The notes beneath the pieces were generated by a model. That model was not told the origin of the DNA. It was given only the letters and a program-made list of their open reading frames with translations, and searched no databases. Positions 1 to 6,927 of a stretch of 17,650 bases of DNA are shown here, one piece after another. The translations under genes and the position numbers were made by a program. Every line of letters starts with the position of its first letter. Position 1 is the first letter of the stretch. Origin of the DNA: an uncultured Clostridia bacterium (lineage in GTDB: Bacteria > Bacillota > Clostridia > Christensenellales > CAG-138); contig CALGGM010000139.1 of assembly GCA_937915925.1 (NCBI GenBank), forward strand, positions 1 to 17,650, in the 5' to 3' direction.

Positions 1-68
1 TCAGTATACCACGTTCTTGCCAGTATGTAAAGTAATAGATGTTACATAATACTACGGTCCATCTTAAC

Positions 69-122
69 AAACATGCGTGGCGCAGCCAAAAGGCGCCCCC
101 ATTCCACGTCCGCATGTTTTTT
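69..122 (+). terminator. Intrinsic terminator of an upstream transcript
   Basis: AAACATGCG (69-77) pairs perfectly with CGCATGTTT (111-119), and a run of six T (117-122) overlaps the end of the stem. The loop is long (about 33 nt) and itself GC-rich. It probably ends a + strand gene lying left of the window; bases 1-68 show no coding signal that I can support. Confidence 0.6.
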
Positions 123-153
123 CCCAAATCTGTACAATTATGAAAAAATAACC

Positions 154-187
154 TTTCTTTTTCCTGAAATCTGTATTATACTATATT
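154..187 (+). promoter_or_regulatory. Possible promoter for the symporter unit
   Basis: An AT-rich stretch upstream of the first gene contains TATACT (177-182), a fair -10 box. The hexamer 17 bases further upstream, TTTCTT (154-159), is a poor -35 match. The placement between the terminator at 69-122 and the gene start at 259 supports a promoter here, but the boxes themselves are weak. Confidence 0.3.
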
Positions 188-258
188 CAAACTATCCGCA
201 TGCGCTGTTTTTTGTGCGCGCGGAACGTTTGAATCAGGTTCACTAAGGGGGAAAAGAG

Positions 259-1707
259 ATGGAAACCAAACCGAAACTCTCGCTCATGAGCAAGATCTCC
301 TACGGTCTCGGCGCAGTGGGCAAGGACATGGTCTACATGCTGTCGGCAAGCTATGTTCTGTATTATTTCCAGGATCTGCTCGGCGTCAGCGCTGTTGCGA
401 TGGGTACGATCCTGCTGGTCGCGCGTATCTTTGACGCGTTCAACGACCCGCTGATGGGCGTTGTCGTCGCAAAGACCAAGACGAAATGGGGTAAATTCCG
501 TCCGTGGCTGCTGATCGGCACGCTGACGAACGCCGTCATTCTGTTTTTGATGTTCTCCTGTCCGCCGACGCTCGACGCGGGCGGTCTCGTGGCATACGCA
601 GCCGTGTTCTATATCCTCTGGGGCGTGACCTATACGATGATGGATATCCCCTACTGGTCGATGATTCCGGCGTTCACCGAGGGCGGCAAGGAACGTGAAG
701 GCTTGACCACGCTGGCGCGTTCGTGCGCAGGCGTCGGCAGCGCGATCATCACGATCGTCACGATGCTCGCGGTCCAGTTCCTCGGCAACGCGTTCGGCGG
801 GACGAACGCAACGGAGATCGAGATCGTCGGCTTCAAGTGGTTCGCGCTGATCGTTGCCGTGATCTTCATCGTCTTCACGATCCTCACCTGCATCTTCGTC
901 AAGGAAAAGTCCACGACCGAGATGAAGACGGTCTCCGTGGGACAGATGTTCAAGGCGCTCGTGAAGAACGATCAGGCGATGACTGTCGTTATCGCGATCG
1001 TCCTCATCAATACCGCGATCTACATCACCTCGAACCTCGTCATTTACTTCTTCAAGTATGACTTCGGCGGTCCCAGCTGGTTCGGCGATTACACGCTGTT
1101 CAACATCTTCGGCGGCGCCGTGCAGATCCTCTCGATGATGATCCTGTACCCGGTGCTGCGCAACGCGATGAAGCTGAGCAACACGAAGATCTTCTACACC
1201 TGCCTCGCGATGGGCATTGCGGGCTACGCGGTGCTTCTGGCGCTCGCGATCCTCGGCATGAGCAACGTGTTCGTGCTGTTCATCCCGGGCTTCTTCATCT
1301 TCGCGGCAAGCGGACTTCTGAACATCCTTACCACCGTCTTCCTTGCGAACACCGTTGACTACGGTCTGTTGAAGAACGGTTCGAGCGACGAATCCGTCAT
1401 CTTCTCGATGCAGACCTTCGTCGTCAAGCTCGCAAGCGGCATCGCGGCATTCGCGGCTTCGATCTGCCTCCAGATCGCAAAGCTCCAGGAGGGCACCGAG
1501 GTCACCGAAGAGGCGAAGGCGATCGACTGGTCGGCAGGCGTTACCACCGCGCAGAAGATGGGTCTTCGCATGACGATGACGATCATCCCGATCATAGGTC
1601 TGGTCGTTGCGATCTTCTGGTTCCGCAAGAAGTTCATCCTGACCGACGAGAAGGTTCTTGAGATCGCCGAGCAGGTCAAGGATCTGAAAGCGAACGTCGA
1701 AGAATGA
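259..1707 (+). CDS. GPH-family (MelB-like) sugar:cation symporter
   Basis: A 482-residue polytopic membrane protein of the glycoside-pentoside-hexuronide:cation symporter branch of the major facilitator superfamily. Family hallmarks are visible near the N terminus: GLGAVGKD (17-23), then FDAFNDPLMG (58-67) with Asp59, Asn62 and Asp63 at the positions that in MelB form the cation site, followed by the cytoplasmic loop KWGKFRPW (76-83). About twelve hydrophobic segments follow, and the C-terminal tail is charged and cytosolic. Length is normal for the family. The start is well set by AGGGGG (246-251) eight bases before ATG. Substrate (a glycoside, pentoside or hexuronide) cannot be told from sequence. 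The next gene begins within ten bases, so the two are probably co-transcribed. Confidence 0.9.
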   Translation: METKPKLSLMSKISYGLGAVGKDMVYMLSASYVLYYFQDLLGVSAVAMGTILLVARIFDAFNDPLMGVVVAKTKTKWGKFRPWLLIGTLTNAVILFLMFSCPPTLDAGGLVAYAAVFYILWGVTYTMMDIPYWSMIPAFTEGGKEREGLTTLARSCAGVGSAIITIVTMLAVQFLGNAFGGTNATEIEIVGFKWFALIVAVIFIVFTILTCIFVKEKSTTEMKTVSVGQMFKALVKNDQAMTVVIAIVLINTAIYITSNLVIYFFKYDFGGPSWFGDYTLFNIFGGAVQILSMMILYPVLRNAMKLSNTKIFYTCLAMGIAGYAVLLALAILGMSNVFVLFIPGFFIFAASGLLNILTTVFLANTVDYGLLKNGSSDESVIFSMQTFVVKLASGIAAFAASICLQIAKLQEGTEVTEEAKAIDWSAGVTTAQKMGLRMTMTIIPIIGLVVAIFWFRKKFILTDEKVLEIAEQVKDLKANVEE

Positions 1708-1715
1708 GGAACGCC

Positions 1716-3158
1716 ATGGATAAGACAAGCGTCATTTTCGGCAATCCGATCGATCGGAAGACGGTCAAGAACGCGGAAAAGAAAAAGGCGGGCTTTATCA
1801 AGAAGTTCGGCGACGATACCAAGAAGGAATACCACCTCGGCTTACAGCCGATCGACGAGATCAAGGAGATCAAGATCCAGAATCTCGTGCTTGCCGATAA
1901 GCCCTTGGAGCTTCCGGACAACGCGGTCATCGTCGGCAACATCCGCATGGGCTTCGGTCACTACCGCATCGCGATGGCGATCGCATCCTGCGCGCAGGCT
2001 TTGGGCAGAACGCCGATCTGGATGGACCTTGCGTCGTTTGACGCGACCGGCTCCAAGATGATCAGAAGCCAAAACGACCTGTATTCGTTGGGCTCTAAGC
2101 TCTCGCAGAAGATCGGGCTTTTCAACAAGCTCGTGTGGGAGCCGATGAACAGCGAGGGCTTCAAAAAGATCACCTATAACGCGGCGGATCAGAAAAACTC
2201 CGAGCTCCTTGCGCCGCTCTATCACGATCTTCCGAAGGACGTTCCGTATATCGGTACGCACGTGTGGCCCAGTCAGGGCGCGGTGCACGCGGGGCTTACC
2301 CACGTCGTCAACGCGATCCCCGACAACTGGCCGATGGGTCTGCATCTTGCGGAGGGCTCGATCCACGCGGTGCAGACGCCGTTTGCCTACCTCGGCTATA
2401 AGAAGCTGAACGGCTTCGCAAAGACGGCGTTAAAGCCGATGCCGGACGGGGACCTGAAGCTCGTCGGTCACTACATCGACCATGAGCTCGTCGAGAACGT
2501 CGAGCACGACTGCGCAAAGCGCGTGGAGCGCCTCGAAACCGGCGAGCCGATCCGCTTCCTCATGACGGTCGGCGGCGCGGGCGCGGGCGGCGACCTGTAC
2601 CTCGCGATGGCGAAGCACCTGCTGCCGTACGTGAAGGCGGGTAAGGCGGAGCTTTGGATCAACTTCGGCGACCATCTCACCATGTGGGACGTGTTCAAAA
2701 ACAAGCTGCCGGAGCTTGTGTCGGGCGCAAAGACGTACTTCGACGATTACAAGGGACTCTCCGATTGGGCGGAAACGCTCGACGCGCCGAGCAAGGGCGG
2801 CGTCACCGTGTTCTGCAACTCCGACATCTTCGAGGCGGTGTATTCCACGAACCTCCTGATGCGCAAGTGCGACGTGCTGATCACAAAGCCCTCGGAGCTC
2901 GCGTTCTACCCGGTGCCGAAGCTGATGATGCGGCACATCGGCGGTCACGAGGTCTACGGCGCGATCTACGCGCGAGAGATGGGCGACTCGACCTTCGAGT
3001 GCGAAACGCCCGCGGCGCTGTGCGATATGATCGATACGCTCTTAAACGACAAGGCGATCTTAAAGCAGCTCTGCAAACGCATCGTGGAGCTCAAGAACTT
3101 CGGCGTCTACAACGGCGGTTACGAGGTCGTGAAGCTCGCGATCGAAGGGAAAAAGTAA
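1716..3158 (+). CDS. Cytosolic protein resembling a GT-B glycosyltransferase, function unknown
   Basis: A 480-residue soluble protein with no signal peptide or membrane segment. I do not recognise it with certainty. A glycine-rich loop, GNIRMGFGHYRIAMAI (74-89), resembles the N-terminal GxGH loop of GT-B enzymes of the MurG/MGDG-synthase type. A second glycine-rich segment (GGAGAGGDLYLAMA, about 286-299) and a C-terminal DVLITKPSELAFYPVP motif (about 385-400) sit where such enzymes bind the nucleotide-sugar. This is a fold-level inference. The start at 1716 is preferred over an ATG at 1704 because GAGGA (1706-1710) is correctly spaced for 1716. It follows the GPH symporter by eight bases, so a role in handling the imported sugar or a glycoconjugate is plausible. 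Confidence 0.55.
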   Translation: MDKTSVIFGNPIDRKTVKNAEKKKAGFIKKFGDDTKKEYHLGLQPIDEIKEIKIQNLVLADKPLELPDNAVIVGNIRMGFGHYRIAMAIASCAQALGRTPIWMDLASFDATGSKMIRSQNDLYSLGSKLSQKIGLFNKLVWEPMNSEGFKKITYNAADQKNSELLAPLYHDLPKDVPYIGTHVWPSQGAVHAGLTHVVNAIPDNWPMGLHLAEGSIHAVQTPFAYLGYKKLNGFAKTALKPMPDGDLKLVGHYIDHELVENVEHDCAKRVERLETGEPIRFLMTVGGAGAGGDLYLAMAKHLLPYVKAGKAELWINFGDHLTMWDVFKNKLPELVSGAKTYFDDYKGLSDWAETLDAPSKGGVTVFCNSDIFEAVYSTNLLMRKCDVLITKPSELAFYPVPKLMMRHIGGHEVYGAIYAREMGDSTFECETPAALCDMIDTLLNDKAILKQLCKRIVELKNFGVYNGGYEVVKLAIEGKK

Positions 3159-3173
3159 AAATAACGAACGGAA

Positions 3174-3216
3174 GGAGCCGTTTGGACCTCGACGGAGGAT
3201 CTGAACGGCTCCTTTA
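3174..3216 (+). terminator. Intrinsic terminator after the symporter unit
   Basis: GGAGCCGTT (3174-3182) pairs with AACGGCTCC (3204-3212), followed by TTT. The loop is 21 nt. It lies 15 bases after the stop codon at 3158 and separates the sugar unit from the cobalamin-controlled unit. Confidence 0.75.
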
Positions 3217-3303
3217 TGAATTCTCGCTTCGCTCCGTGAATTGTCCAAAGGACATGAATTGTGCCGTACGGCACATGAATTGACGGCACAGCCGTCATGA
3301 TGG
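3216..3303 (+). repeat. Array of short hairpins separated by an ATGAATT spacer
   Basis: Four copies of (A/G)TGAATT start at 3216, 3236, 3254 and 3275. The intervals hold small self-complementary units: GTCC-aaa-GGAC (3243-3253), the perfect palindrome GTGCCGTACGGCAC (3261-3274) and GACGGC-aca-GCCGTC (3282-3296). The first interval, CTCGCTTCGCTCC (3223-3235), is only weakly self-complementary. The array directly follows the terminator and ends 20 bases before the cobalamin promoter. It looks like a dispersed non-coding repeat element; a function is not visible. Confidence 0.6.
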
Positions 3304-3322
3304 ATTATATTCTTTGCGAACA

Positions 3323-3351
3323 TTGACAGTTTCGGAAAAAGAATCTATAAT
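3323..3351 (+). promoter_or_regulatory. Consensus sigma-A promoter of the cobalamin unit
   Basis: TTGACA (3323-3328) and TATAAT (3346-3351) are both exact consensus hexamers with the ideal 17-base spacer. Transcription should begin at about 3358, twelve bases before the 5' strand of the riboswitch P1 helix. This is the only strong promoter seen in the window. Confidence 0.9.
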
Positions 3352-3369
3352 ATAGCCGAATTGAATAAA

Positions 3370-3534
3370 CGCAGACGGTGCCGCCGTTTTTCGGCGGGTA
3401 AAAGGGAAACAGGTGAAACGCCTGTGCGATCTCGTCACCGTAAGCGGATCGGCGCTGTCAAGCGAAAGCAGCCACTGAGCAATCGGGAAGGCGACCGCGC
3501 CATATGCCGCGAGCCGGGAAACCTGCCGCCTGTG
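3370..3534 (+). ncRNA. Cobalamin (B12) riboswitch aptamer
   Basis: The conserved landmarks occur in order: a P2-type hairpin CCGCCG/CGGCGG (3381-3397), the AAAGGGAAACAGGTG block (3401-3415), TCACCGTAA (3435-3443), the core AGCCACTG (3470-3477) followed by GGGAAGGC (3485-3492), and the B12-box hairpin GAGCCGGGAAACCTGCC (3511-3527). P1 can be drawn between CGCAGACGG (3370-3378) and CCGCCTGTG (3526-3534) with one A/C mismatch and one G-T pair. Members of this family bind adenosylcobalamin or other cobalamins and lower downstream expression. It lies just after a consensus promoter and before a terminator, ahead of B12 genes. Confidence 0.95.
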
Positions 3535-3614
3535 GGTACGGGAAAAGTATTTTCCAGATCACGAGGGATTGATCGTACCGAAGCTCCTATATGGGGGCGC
3601 ATTTTGTACGCAGT
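3535..3614 (+). promoter_or_regulatory. Riboswitch expression-platform linker with hairpins
   Basis: Between aptamer and terminator the RNA can form GGTACG (3535-3540) with CGTACC (3574-3579) enclosing the perfect hairpin GGAAAA-gta-TTTTCC (3541-3555), then GCTCC/GGGGC (3583-3598). An antiterminator competing with the terminator at 3615 is expected here, but I could not identify one strand complementary to the terminator stem. Confidence 0.45.
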
Positions 3615-3644
3615 CTCTTTGCCGTTTCGGTAAAGGGCTTTTTT
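3615..3644 (+). terminator. Riboswitch-controlled intrinsic terminator
   Basis: A ten-pair stem (3615-3624 with 3628-3637, including two G-T pairs) has a TTT loop and is followed by C and six T (3639-3644). It lies 83 bases before the next start codon, so ligand-bound aptamer would be expected to favour premature termination here. Confidence 0.85.
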
Positions 3645-3726
3645 CGTGCCGTGGAATGTTGCGATGTGTAGTCATCACATACATCGGGAACGGAAACGTT
3701 TCGAATGCAAACAGGAGGAAAAGAGT

Positions 3727-6039
3727 ATGAAGAAGACAGTTGCTTTGCTGCTGGCAATAGCAATGTTCGCGGCGATCGCGGTCGCGTGCGCGGGTACGCA
3801 GGGTACCGAAGCGCAGCCGACGGCGGAACCCGCGACGGAAGCGACGGCGGCGCCGGAAGAGCCCGCGGACACCGCAGCGGCGGATAAGGAAGCGGCGGAT
3901 AAGGTCGCGGCGCTGATCGATGCGATCTATGTGCAGGAGCGCACGGAGGAGACCGACGCGCTTTGCGCGGAAGCGAAGGCGGCGTGGGATGCGCTCACCG
4001 ACGCGCAGAAGGAGCTCGTCGAGGGCGAGGAAGCCGATCCCGATTACTTCGGCAGAGACACCGGCGACGCGAGCCTTGACAATCCGAGAAATCAGGACGG
4101 CATCGGCGAAAACGAGCTGCTGGTCGTGAGCTTCGGAACGTCGTTTAACGAGAGCCGCGCAGCGGACATCGGCGGCATCGAGGCGGCGCTTGAAAAGGCG
4201 TTCCCCGACTGGTCGGTCAGAAGAGCGTTCACCGCGCAGATCATCATCAACCATGTGCAGGCGCGTGACGGCGAGTTCATCGACAACATGGACCAGGCTT
4301 TGGAGCGCGCGGTCAATAACGGCGTTAAGAACCTCGTGATCCAGCCGACGCATCTGATGCACGGCGCGGAATACGACGAGCTTTGCGCCGCTGTTGAAGC
4401 GTATGCGGACAAGTTCGAATCCGTAACGGTCGCGGAACCGCTTTTGGGCGAAGTCGGCGAAGATGCGACAGTTACCAACAATGACAAGGAACGCGTTGCG
4501 AAGGCCGTCGTGGCGGACGCGGTGGAAGCCAAGGGCTTTGCGTCGCTGGAAGCGGCAGAGGCGGAAGGCTATGCGTTCGTGTTCATGGGACACGGCACCT
4601 CGCACAAGGCGAAGGTCACCTACTCCCAGATGCAGACCATGATGAATACGCTTGGCTACAAGAATGTGTTCATCGGCACCGTTGAGGGCGAGCCGGAGGA
4701 GACTTCCTGCGAAAACGTCATCAACGCGGTGAAGGAAGCTGGCTATAAGAATGTCATTCTGCGGCCGCTGATGGTCGTTGCGGGCGATCATGCCAACAAC
4801 GATATGGCGGATATGGACGATCCGGAATCCTGGGTCTCCCAGTTCCTCGCAAGCGGAAACTTTGACGGCGTCGAGTGCCTTATCTCCGGTCTCGGCAGAA
4901 TCGAAGACGTGCAGGCGATCTACGTCGAGCATACGGGCGCGGTCATCAACGCGGCGGATCCGGACAAGGAAGCGGCGGATAACGTTGCGGCGCTGATCGA
5001 CGCGATCTATGTGCAGGAGCGCACGGAGGAAACCGATGCGCAGTGCGCAGCGGCGAAGGCGGCGTGGGATGCGCTTACCGATGCGCAGAAGGAAATGGTC
5101 GAGGGCGAGGAAGCCGATCCCGATTACTTCGGCAGGGACACCGGCGACGCAAGCCTTGACAACCCGAGAAACGCGAACGAGATCGGCGAGAACGAGCTGC
5201 TGGTCGTCAGCTTCGGCACGTCGTTCAACGGAAGCCGCGCAGAGGACATCGGCGGCATCGAGGCAGCGCTTGAAAAGGCGTTCCCCGATTGGTCGGTCAG
5301 AAGAGCGTTCACCGCGCAGATCATCATCAACCATGTGCAGGCGCGTGACGGCGAGTTCATCGACAACATGGACCAGGCTTTGGAGCGCGCGGTCAATAAC
5401 GGCGTTAAGAACCTCGTGATCCAGCCGACGCATCTGATGCACGGCGCGGAATACGACGAGCTTTGCGCTGCGGTCAACGCGTATGCGGACAAGTTTGAAT
5501 CCGTCAAGATCGCGGAGCCGCTTCTGGGCGAGGTCGGCGCGGACGCGACGGAAGTGAACACCGATAAGGAACGCGTAGCGAAGGCAGTCACCGCGGCAGC
5601 CGTCGCGGAGGCGGGCTATGAGACGCTCGAAGCTGCGGAAGCGGACGGCGTTGCGTTCGTGTTCATGGGACACGGCACCTCGCACAAAGCGAAGGTCACC
5701 TATTCGCAGATGCAGACCATGATGAATACGCTCGGCTATAAGAACGTGTTTATCGGCACCGTTGAGGGCGAGCCGGAGGAGACCGCGTGCGAGAACATCA
5801 TTGAGGCAGTCCATGCGGCAGGTTACGACAAGGTCGTGCTTCGTCCGCTGATGGTCGTTGCGGGCGATCATGCCAACAACGATATGGCGGATCCGGACGA
5901 TCCGGAATCCTGGATCTCGCAGTTTACGGCAGCGGGTCTGTTCGTTGATATCAAGGTGCAGATCGCGGGCCTCGGCAGGATCGAGGATGTGCAGGCGATC
6001 TACGTCGAGCATGCGGGCGCAGTCATCAACGCGGAGTGA
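3727..6039 (+). CDS. cbiK: Lipoprotein with two tandem CbiK (sirohydrochlorin cobaltochelatase) units
   Basis: A 770-residue exported protein. A lipoprotein signal (MKKTVALLLA...) has its lipobox Cys at 21, followed by an Ala/Glu/Thr/Pro-rich tether to about 52. Two units of exactly 360 residues follow. Each has a short helical module (about 53-100 and 413-460; VAALIDAIYVQ ... AWDALTDAQKE) like those on Firmicutes surface proteins, then a CbiK fold starting at LLVVSFGTSF. CbiK puts Co2+ into sirohydrochlorin. In both copies the metal-site residues are present: His289, Glu320 and His355 in copy 1 (GHGTSH, GTVEGEP, AGDHANND), and the matching His649, Glu680 and His715 in copy 2; the spacing agrees with Salmonella and Desulfovibrio CbiK. 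The start is fixed by AGGAGG (3713-3718) eight bases before ATG; an in-frame upstream GTG at 3646 would bury the signal peptide. It is the first gene after the riboswitch. Cytosolic CbiK is about 260 residues, so the export, duplication and extra modules are unusual. Alternative role: binding or scavenging of a tetrapyrrole or cobalt. Confidence 0.88.
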   Translation: MKKTVALLLAIAMFAAIAVACAGTQGTEAQPTAEPATEATAAPEEPADTAAADKEAADKVAALIDAIYVQERTEETDALCAEAKAAWDALTDAQKELVEGEEADPDYFGRDTGDASLDNPRNQDGIGENELLVVSFGTSFNESRAADIGGIEAALEKAFPDWSVRRAFTAQIIINHVQARDGEFIDNMDQALERAVNNGVKNLVIQPTHLMHGAEYDELCAAVEAYADKFESVTVAEPLLGEVGEDATVTNNDKERVAKAVVADAVEAKGFASLEAAEAEGYAFVFMGHGTSHKAKVTYSQMQTMMNTLGYKNVFIGTVEGEPEETSCENVINAVKEAGYKNVILRPLMVVAGDHANNDMADMDDPESWVSQFLASGNFDGVECLISGLGRIEDVQAIYVEHTGAVINAADPDKEAADNVAALIDAIYVQERTEETDAQCAAAKAAWDALTDAQKEMVEGEEADPDYFGRDTGDASLDNPRNANEIGENELLVVSFGTSFNGSRAEDIGGIEAALEKAFPDWSVRRAFTAQIIINHVQARDGEFIDNMDQALERAVNNGVKNLVIQPTHLMHGAEYDELCAAVNAYADKFESVKIAEPLLGEVGADATEVNTDKERVAKAVTAAAVAEAGYETLEAAEADGVAFVFMGHGTSHKAKVTYSQMQTMMNTLGYKNVFIGTVEGEPEETACENIIEAVHAAGYDKVVLRPLMVVAGDHANNDMADPDDPESWISQFTAAGLFVDIKVQIAGLGRIEDVQAIYVEHAGAVINAE
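3881..6036 (+). repeat. In-gene tandem duplication, two units of 1080 bp
   Basis: Unit 1 (about 3881-4956) and unit 2 (about 4961-6036) align at a constant offset of 1080 bases with no net insertion or deletion. Identity is uneven: 4210-4388 and 5290-5468 are identical over 179 bases, while the segment after them (4389-4560 versus 5469-5640) has many differences. This indicates an internal duplication, with either recent conversion or strong constraint in the identical part. Confidence 0.9.
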
Positions 6040-6055
6040 CAGATAAGGAAAAACC

Positions 6056-6625
6056 ATGAAACGTATTGCAGCTCTTTTATTGGTCGTTCTTTTGACGGCG
6101 GCGTTAGCCGTCGCCTGCACGGACAAAGCGCAGGAAATGCCGGCGGATCAGCCGACCGAAGCGCCGGTACAACAGCCGGCGGCTGAGGCAGAAGCCGAAA
6201 CGACAGCGGAGCCGGAAACGACGGAAGCACCCGCGGAACCGGAAAGCAGGATCGACCTTCCCGACGGCGTATACCTTGCGGAGTTTAAGACCGACAGCAC
6301 GATGTTCCGCGTCAACGAAGCGAACAAGGGTCTCGGTGTGCTGACCGTAAAGGACGGCAAAGCAACGATCCACGTAAGTCTCGTTTCAAAATCGATCGTG
6401 AATCTGTTCCTCGGCAAAGCAGAGGACGCAAAAAAGGACGGCGCTGTTCTCATAGAGCCGACGGTCGACGTTGTGACGTATGACGACGGAGACTCCGAAG
6501 AGGTGTACGGCTTCGATATTCCGGTCTTCGCGATCGGAGAGGAGTTCGACGTTGCGAACATCGGCACAAAGGGCAAGTGGTACGATCATAAGGTCAGCGT
6601 GCAGAACCCGCAGCCGCAGGAATAA
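6056..6625 (+). CDS. Small lipoprotein with a C-terminal beta-rich domain, possible ligand binder
   Basis: A 189-residue protein with a lipoprotein signal (lipobox LAVAC, Cys21), an Ala/Glu/Thr/Pro-rich linker (about 24-64) and one compact domain (about 67-183). The domain has the elements DGVYLAEFKTDSTMFRV (70-86), LTVKDGKATIHVSL (96-109), a YGFDIPV strand (151-157) and KWYDH (174-178). From memory this pattern recurs in exported Firmicutes proteins linked to iron, haem or B12 uptake, with a NEAT-like flavour; I cannot name the family securely. Start: AAGGA (6045-6049) seven bases before ATG, 16 bases after the chelatase stop, so it shares that transcript. It probably sits on the outer face of the membrane beside the CbiK lipoprotein and may bind a tetrapyrrole; that role is inference. 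Confidence 0.75.
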   Translation: MKRIAALLLVVLLTAALAVACTDKAQEMPADQPTEAPVQQPAAEAEAETTAEPETTEAPAEPESRIDLPDGVYLAEFKTDSTMFRVNEANKGLGVLTVKDGKATIHVSLVSKSIVNLFLGKAEDAKKDGAVLIEPTVDVVTYDDGDSEEVYGFDIPVFAIGEEFDVANIGTKGKWYDHKVSVQNPQPQE

Positions 6626-6667
6626 TGCTTGCGCTTCTGCGCGGATATGTGTAAAATAAGATAAGGT

Positions 6668-6709
6668 AAGGCGGCACGGCGAATCCGCAAAGATGCCGCG
6701 CCGCCTTTT
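6668..6709 (+). terminator. Intrinsic terminator inside the cobalamin cluster
   Basis: AAGGCGGCACGGC (6668-6680) pairs with GCCGCGCCGCCTT (6695-6707) over 13 positions with one A/C mismatch, followed by a TTTT run (6706-6709) and further T-rich sequence. It lies 43 bases after the stop at 6625 and would at least partly separate the chelatase genes from the importer and cbi genes. Confidence 0.75.
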
Positions 6710-6720
6710 CTTGTTTCGGA

Positions 6721-6890
6721 GAGACAACCCCTCAGTCACCTTCGGTGACAGCTCCCCTTGCACAGGGGAGCCAAGAAAGATGTCACCCCCTGTAGGGGAG
6801 GCCGACCTCGGCGCCCCGTGGAAGTTTTCCGTAGGGGCGGATCGCATCCGCCCGACAGTCACCCCCCTGTAGGGGAGGCCGACCTCGACC
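6721..6890. repeat. Cluster of dispersed hairpin repeats in a gene-free stretch
   Basis: The 302-base gap 6626-6927 holds, after the terminator, three hairpins: GTCACC-ttc-GGTGAC (6735-6749), GCTCCCC/GGGGAGC (6751-6771) and GGGCGGAT-cgc-ATCCGCCC (6835-6853). Two direct copies of GTCACCCCC(C)TGTAGGGG and the bases after it occupy 6782-6810 and 6858-6887. The CTCAGTCACCTTCGGTGACA and GTAGGGGCGGAT elements look like the short repeats scattered through many gut Clostridia genomes (recollection, not searched). No convincing promoter is seen in the gap. Confidence 0.7.
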
Positions 6891-6927
6891 TCCCGGAGAA
6901 GAGAGAACAGAGAAGAGAGAAAAGCTT

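Noticed and set aside
187..1728. 513-codon minus-strand frame opposite the symporter
   Set aside because: Same antisense codon-bias effect; composition is His/Arg/Asp-rich with no domain and no ribosome site.
3216..3303. CRISPR-like array
   Set aside because: The repeated part is only seven bases and the intervals are palindromes of 11-15 bases, so it is not a CRISPR.
3361..3633. 90-codon + strand frame over the riboswitch
   Set aside because: It coincides with the structured aptamer and terminator, has no ribosome site, and encodes Arg-rich sequence with no family resemblance.
3646..3726. Upstream GTG start for the tandem chelatase
   Set aside because: It would overlap the terminator region and place 27 polar residues before a clear lipoprotein signal; the ATG at 3727 has a perfect Shine-Dalgarno.
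3559..6126. 855-codon open frame on the minus strand opposite the tandem chelatase
   Set aside because: It is the antisense of a GC-rich, codon-biased gene and shows the Arg/Asp/His-rich, low-hydrophobic composition of a shadow frame; it also runs across the riboswitch linker and terminator.
6714..6927. Promoter for the importer genes
   Set aside because: TTGTTT at 6711-6716 has no -10 box at a proper distance, and no TATAAT-like hexamer with a -35 partner was found before 6928.
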